Below, one piece after another: positions 1 through 7,570 of a DNA stretch of 16,810 bases. This DNA comes from Anaerolineales bacterium UBA3001. GTDB lineage: Bacteria > Chloroflexota > Anaerolineae > Anaerolineales > UBA11657. Made by a program: the position numbers and the translations under genes. Position 1 is the first letter of the stretch. Every line of letters starts with the position of its first letter. The notes below the pieces were generated by a model. That model had not been told where the DNA came from and searched no databases. It was given only the letters and a program-made list of their open reading frames with translations. The stretch is from positions 1-16,810 of the forward strand of contig DDZT01000061.1 of the NCBI GenBank assembly GCA_002346435.1, read 5' to 3'.

Positions 1-37
1 TAACACGAACTACTGATACTATCAAGTATTGTAAAAA

Positions 38-1810
38 TCACTCTATTGTGTCGTCTGGTAAATCCACTACGTTGATATGCAAATCATTCAATTGGTCGAC
101 ATCTGCAGACGAAGGCGCTCCTACCATCAAGTCGGTTGCCTGTTGCGATTTAGGAAATGCTATCACTTCACGAATGTTTTTTTCCTGAGCCAATAACATG
201 ACTAAACGATCAATCCCAACGGCAATCCCACCATGGGGTGGCGTTCCATATTCAAAGGCCTCAAGCATATGCCCAAACCTATCGAGAGCAACATTTTGTT
301 CCAAGCCAATTAGACCGAAAATCTGTTGTTGCAATTCACTATCATGAATCCTAATAGAGCCTCCAGCCATTTCATAACCATTGCATACCATATCGTATTG
401 CGATCCACGCACTTTACCCGGATCAGTTTTTAGATGACGCAAATCTTCAGTCAGTGGTGCAGTAAACAAATGATGACTAGGATCCCAACGGTTTTCTTGT
501 TCATTCCAATTAAACAAAGGAAAATCAACCACCCAACAACATGCAAGTATGTTGGGGTCATATGAACTAATCTTCTCGCCTATTTTTGTGCGGAGAGCAG
601 CCAAAGAATCATGCACGATATCGATGTCAGATGCTACTAGCAATAGTAAGTCCCCGGGTTTAGCATGCATCTTTTTATTTAGAGCATTCATAGTAGCAAC
701 GTCAACATACTTACCAAAAGACGAACGAGAGATGCTACCATCTTCGCCAACAACAGCCCAAGCCAGACCGCCCGCTCCATATTGCTTTGCAAAATCGGTT
801 AATGAGTCAATCTCTTTGCGACTATAGGTTCCACAACCCTCTGCATTAATGCCTTTTACCGCTTCTGCGCTGGAAAAAATCTTAAATTCACTCTCTGAGA
901 CTAATTCAGTCACATCTTGCAGTTCTATTCCAAACCGCAAGTCAGGCTTATCTGTACCAAATCTATTAAGTGCTTCTTCATTACTAAAACGTGGCCAAGG
1001 TGTCTGCTGGAACTTCATACTAGTCAAATTAGAAACCAATTTAGTCATCATAACTTCAATCATTTGTAACACATCTTCTTGTTCTACAAACGACATCTCC
1101 ATATCCAGCTGAGTAAATTCTGGCTGCCTATCTCCCCGCTGATCCTCATCTCTAAAACAACGTGCGATCTGGAAATATTTCTCAACTCCAGCAACCATTA
1201 GCAATTGCTTCAACTGTTGAGGTGACTGAGGTAAGGCATAAAACTTGCCTCTATGTAGTCGACTTGGAACCAGATAATCCCGTGCTCCTTCTGGAGTAGT
1301 CTTAAATAGTATTGGTGTCTCAACTTCTAAAAAACCCGACTGTGACAGATGATCCCTTATAAAAGCTATGGTTTTATGACGTAGATGCAAATTCGCCAAC
1401 ATATGACTGCGCCGCAAATCAAGATAACGATATTTTTGCCGAAGTCCTTCTTCTACCTTGGCGATTTTGTTTATATCAAAAGGAGGGGTTTTGGAAATAT
1501 TTAATATTTTAACATGTTGAGCAACCAATTCAATGTCCCCACTAACCATATCAGGATTGGTAGCCCCATCTGGTCGCCGACGCACATTACCAAAAACTTG
1601 AACAACATACTCCGATCTAAGACTAGCCATTATTTCATGGGCTTCTGCATACTCTGGATCAGATACAACCTGCACCAGACCCCAACGATCCCTTAAATCA
1701 ATAAATGTTAGACCCCCATGATCACGTCTCCGATGCACCCAACCGGCAAGAGTCGCCTCCTGACCTACAGAATCATTCTTTAATTCACCACAAGTATGTG
1801 TCTTCAACAT
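38..1810 (-). CDS. aspS: Aspartyl-tRNA synthetase, probably non-discriminating (Asp/Asn)
   Basis: This cytoplasmic class II synthetase charges tRNA-Asp with aspartate. The 590-residue length is normal for the bacterial form. In order it has an N-terminal OB-fold anticodon-binding domain (about 1-105), the YRYLDLRR segment (127-134), class II motif 2 (FRDEDQRGDRQPEFTQLD, about 219-236), a GAD insertion domain (roughly 290-420) and motif 3 with GIDR near 532. In the anticodon domain, His31 (RRRDHGG) and Gly82 (RRPDGATN) are the residue pair known from non-discriminating AspRSs, which also charge tRNA-Asn. A TTG two codons upstream (1816) is possible. I prefer the ATG at 1810 because the GGGGA at 1821-1825 lies 10 nt from it but only 4 nt from the TTG, and because MLKTHTCGEL matches the usual start. 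It is last in a minus-strand run after two transporter genes, 137 nt downstream of the nearest. Identity is certain; the non-discriminating call is inference. Confidence 0.97.
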   Translation of the reverse strand: MLKTHTCGELKNDSVGQEATLAGWVHRRRDHGGLTFIDLRDRWGLVQVVSDPEYAEAHEIMASLRSEYVVQVFGNVRRRPDGATNPDMVSGDIELVAQHVKILNISKTPPFDINKIAKVEEGLRQKYRYLDLRRSHMLANLHLRHKTIAFIRDHLSQSGFLEVETPILFKTTPEGARDYLVPSRLHRGKFYALPQSPQQLKQLLMVAGVEKYFQIARCFRDEDQRGDRQPEFTQLDMEMSFVEQEDVLQMIEVMMTKLVSNLTSMKFQQTPWPRFSNEEALNRFGTDKPDLRFGIELQDVTELVSESEFKIFSSAEAVKGINAEGCGTYSRKEIDSLTDFAKQYGAGGLAWAVVGEDGSISRSSFGKYVDVATMNALNKKMHAKPGDLLLLVASDIDIVHDSLAALRTKIGEKISSYDPNILACCWVVDFPLFNWNEQENRWDPSHHLFTAPLTEDLRHLKTDPGKVRGSQYDMVCNGYEMAGGSIRIHDSELQQQIFGLIGLEQNVALDRFGHMLEAFEYGTPPHGGIAVGIDRLVMLLAQEKNIREVIAFPKSQQATDLMVGAPSSADVDQLNDLHINVVDLPDDTIE

Positions 1811-1859
1811 ATCCAAACAATCCCCACCAAATGATAAATTTACAAACCTAAAGTATGTG

Positions 1860-1883
1860 TTGGTAAGTATAACAATATACCAA
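1860..1883. repeat. Inverted repeat in the aspS upstream region
   Basis: TTGGTA (1860-1865) and TACCAA (1878-1883) form perfect 6-bp arms around a 12-nt AT-rich centre. The site lies about 50 nt upstream of the aspS start, in the 137-nt gap after the first transporter gene. On the minus strand the centre contains TATACT, which could be a -10 box, but I see no matching -35 hexamer. It could be an operator or chance in AT-rich DNA. The rest of the 1817-1953 gap shows no clear terminator. Confidence 0.3.
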
Positions 1884-1953
1884 CTCTAACACCAGATTTA
1901 CTTATTGCTTAATGATAATTATATAATGACTTGAATATAGCAAATATAAATCC

Positions 1954-3153
1954 CTACTTATGATTGTCAGCCTTGTTTGATGACTGATATCGATGCATAT
2001 AAAAACTTAGCAAAGCAGCTAGAAGACATAAAACACTGTTTGTCTGCATGACTCTAGATAGAGGATATATATCCGCTGCTAGACCGAACAGATATGAACC
2101 AACAGAACCACTTGCAAACATAAATCCCAATGTCAAACCTGATGCAAAAGCACGCCTACTTGGCAACAATGACTGAGCTAATACCACGACAACAGAAAAA
2201 GATGCTCCATTAAGGCCCCCAGCAAGAAAAACCAGTGGATAGATTATAGGACCTGTAATAACAGGATAATAGTACATTGGTAAAACAGCTAACAACAATG
2301 ACCACGATATTAAGCGTAGTCGACCCCATCGATCTGCTAACATGCCCCCAGCTAGTCCACCAAACGCAGTAGCACCCATATAAACTGACGTAATAGCACC
2401 ATATGCTCCTGGAGCATATCCCCTGTCTTGAAACAATTTGGGCAAGAACGTCATCGAGGTCATACCTGGTGCAGTACGCAGTAATAACATGATAACAAAC
2501 ACCGTAATAACCCATCTATTTCTGCGGAACTCAAAAACATTTTCTTTATTAGTGACACTTGTCGCATTCGAATCTAATCTTTGATGGTCCGGAGACCAAA
2601 ATAAGCGGTAGATCGAATTGAAAGCGACTGGCAGCGCCAAGACAGTGAGCATTAGTATCCCTCGTATACCTACTCTCTCTATGATAAACCCACCCAAAGC
2701 AGGACCAATAGCGTGTCCAGAAAGACCAAATAGGAAAAATAGAGATGCTGCTGTAGCTGCTCTTCCAAGCATAATAATGCTTCCACGTTCGGTTGCCCGT
2801 TCTGTGCCCGCCGCATGAAATCCGGCGGATCCAAGAGTAGAAACTATCAATAGAGGAATCGACCATTGAATGTTTGTGGATACAGCAATTGATATCCACA
2901 AAGCTATCCATATCAGTGAAGCCCCGCTTAACCATCTGGTACTATACCTATCAGCTAACCAACCAAAGATTGGCTGTGTAAGTGAACCAACAGAAGTATA
3001 AATAAGAACAATAAGGCCAATGTCAGAATTTGCAAGGCCTAGTACTGGTGCCAGAAATACCACTAGTATTCCTAACTGACTATTGAGTAAATCAACGGCA
3101 AAGTGGTTTAGAGAAACTGCCAGAAAGTAACCATCCCGAATTAAGCGTATCAT
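1954..3153 (-). CDS. MFS transporter, fosmidomycin-resistance (FSR)-like, copy 1
   Basis: This is an integral membrane transporter of the major facilitator superfamily, 399 residues, with hydrophobicity consistent with 12 membrane segments. The cytoplasmic loop 2-3 motif A is GWLADRYSTRW (64-74). Its second-half counterpart is GGMLADRWGRLR (269-280). A charged cytoplasmic linker sits near 186-213 between the halves. A histidine in a GSAGFHAAGTERAT stretch (108-121) corresponds to the conserved His of FSR-type carriers. The family exports small molecules such as fosmidomycin in E. coli, but the substrate here cannot be read from sequence. It starts at an ATG with only a weak GGA upstream. Its neighbour at 3282-4481 is a paralogue of identical length. 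The C-terminus is short and polar. The MFS call is firm, the FSR-like subfamily probable and the substrate unknown. Confidence 0.9.
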   Translation of the reverse strand: MIRLIRDGYFLAVSLNHFAVDLLNSQLGILVVFLAPVLGLANSDIGLIVLIYTSVGSLTQPIFGWLADRYSTRWLSGASLIWIALWISIAVSTNIQWSIPLLIVSTLGSAGFHAAGTERATERGSIIMLGRAATAASLFFLFGLSGHAIGPALGGFIIERVGIRGILMLTVLALPVAFNSIYRLFWSPDHQRLDSNATSVTNKENVFEFRRNRWVITVFVIMLLLRTAPGMTSMTFLPKLFQDRGYAPGAYGAITSVYMGATAFGGLAGGMLADRWGRLRLISWSLLLAVLPMYYYPVITGPIIYPLVFLAGGLNGASFSVVVVLAQSLLPSRRAFASGLTLGFMFASGSVGSYLFGLAADIYPLSRVMQTNSVLCLLAALLSFYMHRYQSSNKADNHK

Positions 3154-3281
3154 TGATTTGTATCCATCGACGAACTAAAGGATATGTATATCATGTGTTA
3201 TTTATCACTTCTCCATTTTGTCTGTGATCACATAGCAAAATTACTTTAACATATTAGCACAAGGACCACTGCCTGATGTTA

Positions 3282-4481
3282 CTATTCACTTGCCTTGATG
3301 GTCTTATTATCATCCCGACGCAACACTAAACTAAGAAAAGCAGCCAGCAAACAAAGCAAACCATTTGTTTGCATTGCACTTACTAGCGAATAGTAGTCCG
3401 CTGCTAAACCTATCAGATAAGACCCCAACGCTCCACTAGCAAACATAAAACCCATAGTCAATCCTGATGCAAGTGCACGCCTATTTGGTAAAAGTGACTG
3501 AGCAATCACCACAATTACAGCATGCGAACCACCATTAAAAAACCCAGCCAAAAACACTAGTACATAAACTGTAAACCCACTCACCACAGGATAGTAGTAC
3601 ATAGGTACTACAGCAGCCAATAAAGACAATTGTATGATACGTCGTCGCCCCCAACGATCTGACATAAATCCCCCAACCAATCCACCCAAAGCAGTACCAC
3701 CCATAAATACGGTCGTGATAATCCCATAAGCGCCAGGATCATAACCACGATCATAAAACAATTTAGGCAAGAAAGTCATTGAAGCTACTTGTGGAGCAGT
3801 GCGAAACATTACAAGTATGCAGAACCCAATTATTACCCATACATCTTTGTAATATTCGTCAGTAGATTCAATTTTTATATCGTGATTTTTATCTAGGTCT
3901 GAAACTACTAGCGCTTTTCTCCAGTACAAACGATAAATCGAGTTGATAGCCAATGGTACTGATGCAACAGTCAATGCTAACACTCCAATGGTACCCATAC
4001 GCTCAAGAAGAGCTCCACCAATTGCAGGTCCAACAGCTAAGCCTAACTGACCAAAAAGAAAAAATAGCGACGCCGCAGTCGCAGCTTTACCAAACATAAG
4101 CTTCTTTCCACGGGTTGTTGCCCTTTCCGTACCCGCAGCATGAAAAGCTGCTGAGCCAAGCGCAGCCACAATTAGAGTGCCAATTACCCAAGACCCTGTA
4201 ACAGTGACGGTAACCGATAACCACAGCACCATCCACAAAAGTGATAGGCCTGATATCCACCGTATCTTGTATCTATCAGCAAGCCAACCGAACAACGGCT
4301 GTGTAAGTGAAGCTAGCATAGCGTAACCAAGTGCTATAAGACCAATGTCCGAATTATCAAGCCCAAGATATGGAGCCAAATAGACCAACAATATTGAGCG
4401 TTGGCTATTCAGTAGATCTACAGCAAAATGATTTAATGAAAGAGCAAGAAAATACCCATCCCTCAGCAATAAATGTATCAA
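3282..4481 (-). CDS. MFS transporter, fosmidomycin-resistance (FSR)-like, copy 2
   Basis: A second 399-residue, 12-segment major facilitator transporter, clearly a tandem duplicate of the gene at 1954-3153. The two align from the first residues (RDGYFLA.SLNHFAVDLLNSQ) to near the end, with well over half the residues identical in the stretches I compared. Motif A is GWLADRYKIRW (65-75), the second-half motif is GGFMSDRWGRRR, and FHAAGTERAT is kept. The variable parts are the central linker (about 187-213) and the C-terminal tail. The start is a TTG at 4481, chosen because it aligns with the start of copy 1 and no ATG lies nearby. The upstream signal is weak (GAGAAA). It is 86 nt downstream of obg on the same strand and could be co-transcribed with it. 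The substrate is unknown and may differ between copies. Confidence 0.88.
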   Translation of the reverse strand: MIHLLLRDGYFLALSLNHFAVDLLNSQRSILLVYLAPYLGLDNSDIGLIALGYAMLASLTQPLFGWLADRYKIRWISGLSLLWMVLWLSVTVTVTGSWVIGTLIVAALGSAAFHAAGTERATTRGKKLMFGKAATAASLFFLFGQLGLAVGPAIGGALLERMGTIGVLALTVASVPLAINSIYRLYWRKALVVSDLDKNHDIKIESTDEYYKDVWVIIGFCILVMFRTAPQVASMTFLPKLFYDRGYDPGAYGIITTVFMGGTALGGLVGGFMSDRWGRRRIIQLSLLAAVVPMYYYPVVSGFTVYVLVFLAGFFNGGSHAVIVVIAQSLLPNRRALASGLTMGFMFASGALGSYLIGLAADYYSLVSAMQTNGLLCLLAAFLSLVLRRDDNKTIKASE

Positions 4482-4567
4482 GGTGTATTTCTCAAACCAA
4501 TTCTACTATCGTGAATCCAAAAGCTCATCGATCGTTAAAACAGAATAAATATGCATTATTCACCAGT

Positions 4568-5848
4568 CTATTCTACCCATTCTAACTCGTATGGCCCTAT
4601 TCGCACCTTATCTCCTGGGCGAACTCCGTTTTCCTCCAATGCTCTCCTAACACCTAGTTTGTCAATAATATACTGGAATCTAAGCACAGCATCATCATAC
4701 TCCCAGTAAGTGGATTGTGCTGCTCTCTCTATACGGTCGCCGGTTATTCTAAGATTTCCATCTATTTCACGTATTATTTCAAAACGCGCAGGATCCTTTT
4801 CAGGCCTATAAACAGGTTCTTCCGCTGGTTCAGGAATATTTTTAGGAGTCTTTACCAACAATGAAGCTTTCTGGAGTATTTCCTTAACTCCTATATGAGC
4901 GATAGCAGAAATACCGTACAATTCATAACCAAGGTGTTTTATTGCCGACTTGAGTACAGGCAACTTTTCCAACACTTCCGGCAATTCGATTTTATTCAAT
5001 GCTACTATCTGAGGTTTAGCAACCAATCCCGAATCGTATAATGACATCTCAGACATTATTTTAGTAAAGTCAGATAATGGATCTTCAGACATCCCATCAA
5101 GTAGATGAATAATTGCTTTGGTACGTTGTATGTGACGCAGAAACTCTGCTCCAAGCCCAATGCCAGCATGTGCACCCTCGATAAGACCAGGAATGTCCGC
5201 CAGCACTATGGTACGATATTCACCTAAATCGGCCACACCTAAATTAGGGTTCAATGTAGTAAAAGGATAATTAGCAATCTTTGGTTTAGCTGCTGTAACT
5301 GATGCCAAGAAAGTAGACTTGCCTGCATTAGGTACACCTACAATTCCAACATCAGCTATAAGACGAAGCTCCAAAGACAAGTCCACAGATTGTCCGAGAG
5401 ACCCCTTTTCAGCTATTCGAGGAGCACGATTGCTAGATGATGAAAAGCGCTTATTCCCCCGACCACCCGATCCACCTATAGCTACCTGCAGCCGATCCTC
5501 AGGATCAGTCAAATCGCCCAGGCAAATACCGGTATCCGCATCATGAGCTATTGTACCTGGAGGAACAAATATCTCTAAGTCACGCCCACTACGTCCAGTC
5601 TTGTTATTCCCACCACCATTTCCACCATGTTGGGCCTTATAATGTCGTGCTCTCTGATATCGCAGTAAACTATTCAGGTCCTGGTCAACAACTAGTATAA
5701 CTGACCCTCCACGACCTCCATCTCCCCCATCAGGGCCACCTAATGGAACATGCTTCTCACGCCGAAAGTGAACGATGCCATTTCCACCATCTCCAGCTCT
5801 AACCCGTATACGTGCTTCGTCAACGAAATTAATTTCTTTTCTAGACAC
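4568..5848 (-). CDS. obg: GTPase Obg/CgtA
   Basis: This is the essential ribosome-associated GTPase acting in 50S subunit maturation and stress control. It has 426 residues from the chosen start. The glycine-rich Obg fold spans about 7-160 (AGDGGNG, GGPDGGDGGRGG). The G domain has P-loop GVPNAGKST (171-179), switch I with FTTLNPNLG, DIPG (218-221) and G4 NKIE (285-288). The OCT domain covers about 350-426. G4 normally reads NKxD, so Glu in place of Asp is unusual. No ATG precedes the conserved FVDEARI start. I chose GTG at 5848 because a TATAAT box at 5859-5864 would start transcription about 3 nt before it, giving a leaderless message. A TTG at 5872 would extend the protein by 8 residues but lies upstream of that -10 box and lacks a ribosome-binding site. 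The gene diverges from the sugar cluster. Identity is certain, the start moderately so. Confidence 0.95.
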   Translation of the reverse strand: MSRKEINFVDEARIRVRAGDGGNGIVHFRREKHVPLGGPDGGDGGRGGSVILVVDQDLNSLLRYQRARHYKAQHGGNGGGNNKTGRSGRDLEIFVPPGTIAHDADTGICLGDLTDPEDRLQVAIGGSGGRGNKRFSSSSNRAPRIAEKGSLGQSVDLSLELRLIADVGIVGVPNAGKSTFLASVTAAKPKIANYPFTTLNPNLGVADLGEYRTIVLADIPGLIEGAHAGIGLGAEFLRHIQRTKAIIHLLDGMSEDPLSDFTKIMSEMSLYDSGLVAKPQIVALNKIELPEVLEKLPVLKSAIKHLGYELYGISAIAHIGVKEILQKASLLVKTPKNIPEPAEEPVYRPEKDPARFEIIREIDGNLRITGDRIERAAQSTYWEYDDAVLRFQYIIDKLGVRRALEENGVRPGDKVRIGPYELEWVE

Positions 5849-5858
5849 AATGACTGTG

Positions 5859-5885
5859 ATTATAGCATCCAAGAGATACGGTCAA
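5859..5885 (-). promoter_or_regulatory. Sigma-70-type promoter of obg
   Basis: On the minus strand, TTGACC (5885-5880) is followed after 15 nt by a perfect TATAAT (5864-5859). The spacer is 2 nt shorter than optimal. A start about 7 nt past the -10 box falls near 5851-5852, leaving only 3-4 nt before GTG at 5848. The -10 box lies inside the reading frame if translation started at TTG 5872, which argues against that start. Confidence 0.5.
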
Positions 5886-5888
5886 GGC

Positions 5889-5917
5889 TTGCCCGAGCGT
5901 GTTTACTCTGTTATTAT
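5889..5917 (+). promoter_or_regulatory. Candidate promoter of the sugar-modification operon
   Basis: TTGCCC (5889-5894), a 17-nt spacer and TATTAT (5912-5917) match a sigma-70 promoter at 4 of 6 and 5 of 6 positions. The expected start near 5924 gives a leader of about 80 nt before the cupin gene at 6005. The -35 box sits only 3 nt from the -35 box of the divergent obg promoter, so the two are back to back. The -10 box overlaps a 14-bp palindrome. Confidence 0.4.
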
Positions 5918-5925
5918 GCATAATA
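5912..5925. repeat. 14-bp perfect palindrome overlapping the operon -10 box
   Basis: TATTATGCATAATA is a perfect palindrome in the obg/cupin divergent intergenic region. It overlaps the candidate -10 box of the plus-strand promoter, where a bound protein could block transcription. It may be an operator, or an AT-rich coincidence. No regulator gene is adjacent. Confidence 0.4.
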
Positions 5926-6004
5926 TAAGCTTCAGTAATCGCACTATTATGTCAAACTCATGCGCTGGTGAGCTCTTCTAACCACACCCGCGTTAGACTA
6001 AGTT

Positions 6005-6412
6005 ATGTCAGAATTTATACATCGTATCCATTCGGAGTCAGGGTCACTTCTTGCTTATGTAATAAGAAGTGATTTCTCTGCAGATATCACTTCATTTGTA
6101 ACTCCTCCTGAACACAACTTTCAAGTTGGTTTCGTCGTCTATCCAAAAGATGGCGAAATACAAAGTCATTATCACCGTAAAATTAACCGCAAGATATCGA
6201 ACACATCTGAAGTCCTAGTTGTAAGAAAAGGTCATTGTGAAATTGACATATATGATGATGAACAACGACTTGCAGAAACATTAGAGATGAAAACTGGAGA
6301 TGTAATGGTAATGGTATCAGGAGGACACGGCTTTCGTATGATAGAGAACACTGTATTTCTTGAAATCAAACAGGGCCCTTATATTGGTATAGATGAAAAG
6401 AAGCGCTTCTAG
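6005..6412 (+). CDS. Small cupin-fold protein, likely metal-binding, in a sugar-biosynthesis cluster
   Basis: A 135-residue single-domain protein with both cupin motifs. The first is GEIQSHYHRK with a later SEVLVVRKG (50-76), supplying His55, His57 and Glu69. The second is GDVMVMVSGGHGF (98-110), supplying His108. These four are the usual metal ligands. There is no signal peptide or membrane segment, so it is presumably cytoplasmic. Cupins in nucleotide-sugar clusters include ketoisomerases, epimerases and binding proteins of unknown role, and I cannot assign this one to any of them. It is first in the plus-strand cluster, and its stop is 9 nt before the aminotransferase start. An in-frame TAA at 5999-6001 makes ATG 6005 the earliest possible start. 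No Shine-Dalgarno sequence is visible. The fold is confident, the function unknown. Confidence 0.85.
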   Translation: MSEFIHRIHSESGSLLAYVIRSDFSADITSFVTPPEHNFQVGFVVYPKDGEIQSHYHRKINRKISNTSEVLVVRKGHCEIDIYDDEQRLAETLEMKTGDVMVMVSGGHGFRMIENTVFLEIKQGPYIGIDEKKRF

Positions 6413-6421
6413 ATTTAGGAC

Positions 6422-7555
6422 ATGATTCCAGTAAACGAACCGGTAATAGGTGTACGAGATCAAGAGTATGTGCTTGAATGCTTACAAAGTGGCTGGGTTT
6501 CATCTGCAGGGAAGTTTATCGAGACTTTTGAGTCTACTTGGGCACAATACTGTGGTCGCCAACATGGAGTAACAACCAGCAGTGGTACAAGTGCACTGCA
6601 AACATCTCTTGCATGCTTAGACTTAAAACCTGGCGACGAAGTCATAATACCAACCTTTACAATTATTTCATGTGCATTAGCTGTAATTTATAACGGTGGT
6701 ACACCGATTCTTGTAGATGCTGATCCTGAAACATGGTGTATGAATGTAGATCAGATAAAAGACCGTATTACTAAACGCACACGAGCTATAATGGCAGTCC
6801 ATATATATGGACATCCTGTGGATATGGATCCCCTTCTCCAAATAGCCGAGCAAAATGACTTGGCAGTCATTGAAGATGCTGCTGAAGCACATGGTGCAGA
6901 ATACCTAAGCGGACAAAATGAACAAGAACAGAAATGGGTCCGCTGTGGCAGCATGGGCACAATGAGTATTTTCAGTTTCTATGCCAACAAACTTGTGACT
7001 AGCGGAGAAGGTGGCATGATTGTAACAAACGATAGTTATCTGGCGTCTAAAGCACGCAACATTCGAAATTTATGCTTTGAGCCTGAGCAACGTTTCTTGC
7101 ACAATGACCTTGGACATAATTTTCGAATGACTAATATGCAGGCTGCACTTGGACTAGCACAGGCCGAACGCATACAAGAAACTGTCAATTGGAAGAGACA
7201 GATGGGACAAAGATATACTGAACATCTCTCAGATATAAAAGCATTACAGTTGCCAATCGAACGATATTGGTCACGACAAGTGTATTGGATGTACGGCATC
7301 CTCCTAGACAAATCACATGACATGAATGCTAATGAGTTGGCAGATAAACTAAGTGATCTAGGTATACAAACAAGACCATTCTTCCTGGGAATGCATGCAC
7401 AACCAGCACTACAAAACCTTGGCTTATTTCAAAATGAAGATTATCCAGTAGCTGACCATTTATCTTCTAATGGCCTATATCTACCATCAGGACTAGCTCT
7501 AACCGAGCTACAGTTGGAACAAGTCTGCGATGCACTACACAAACTCCTAACATAG
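6422..7555 (+). CDS. DegT/DnrJ/EryC1/StrS-family sugar aminotransferase, perosamine synthase-like
   Basis: This is a PLP-dependent fold-type I aminotransferase that should convert a nucleotide-linked keto-sugar to an amino-sugar, normally with glutamate as donor. Its 377 residues are typical. Family landmarks are the start IPVNEPVIG, SGTSALQ (54-60), PTFT (77-80), EDAAEAHGA (151-159) with PLP-contacting Asp152 and His157, and the Schiff-base Lys190 in SFYANKLVTSGEGG. NFRMTNMQAALGLAQ follows. The wording around VHIYGHP.DMDP and EDAAEAHGAEY is close to GDP-perosamine synthases (Per/RfbE), which aminate C4 of GDP-4-keto-6-deoxymannose. ArnB belongs to the same superfamily. The ATG start matches the conserved N-terminus. 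An AGGA sits just 1 nt upstream, too close to serve well as a ribosome-binding site. A short insertion (about 163-173, GQNEQEQKW) lies before the active-site strand. The family is certain, the exact substrate inferred. Confidence 0.95.
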   Translation: MIPVNEPVIGVRDQEYVLECLQSGWVSSAGKFIETFESTWAQYCGRQHGVTTSSGTSALQTSLACLDLKPGDEVIIPTFTIISCALAVIYNGGTPILVDADPETWCMNVDQIKDRITKRTRAIMAVHIYGHPVDMDPLLQIAEQNDLAVIEDAAEAHGAEYLSGQNEQEQKWVRCGSMGTMSIFSFYANKLVTSGEGGMIVTNDSYLASKARNIRNLCFEPEQRFLHNDLGHNFRMTNMQAALGLAQAERIQETVNWKRQMGQRYTEHLSDIKALQLPIERYWSRQVYWMYGILLDKSHDMNANELADKLSDLGIQTRPFFLGMHAQPALQNLGLFQNEDYPVADHLSSNGLYLPSGLALTELQLEQVCDALHKLLT

Positions 7556-7570
7556 AATTAATAACTATAC

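Noticed and set aside
16..29. ATACT-ATCA-AGTAT hairpin just after the aspS stop as a terminator.
   Set aside because: The stem is only 5 AT-rich pairs and no T-run follows it on the minus strand.
3223..3232. Perfect palindrome TGTGATCACA between the two transporter genes, resembling CRP or Rex half-sites.
   Set aside because: CRP sites need a 6-nt spacer between TGTGA and TCACA, and Rex sites need TGTGAA-N4-TTCACA. Here the halves abut, so neither fits, and a 10-bp palindrome is expected by chance at this scale.
5901..6004. A small gene in the obg/cupin intergenic region on the plus strand.
   Set aside because: The only open frame there is a continuation of sequence antisense to obg without a ribosome-binding site or a recognisable product.
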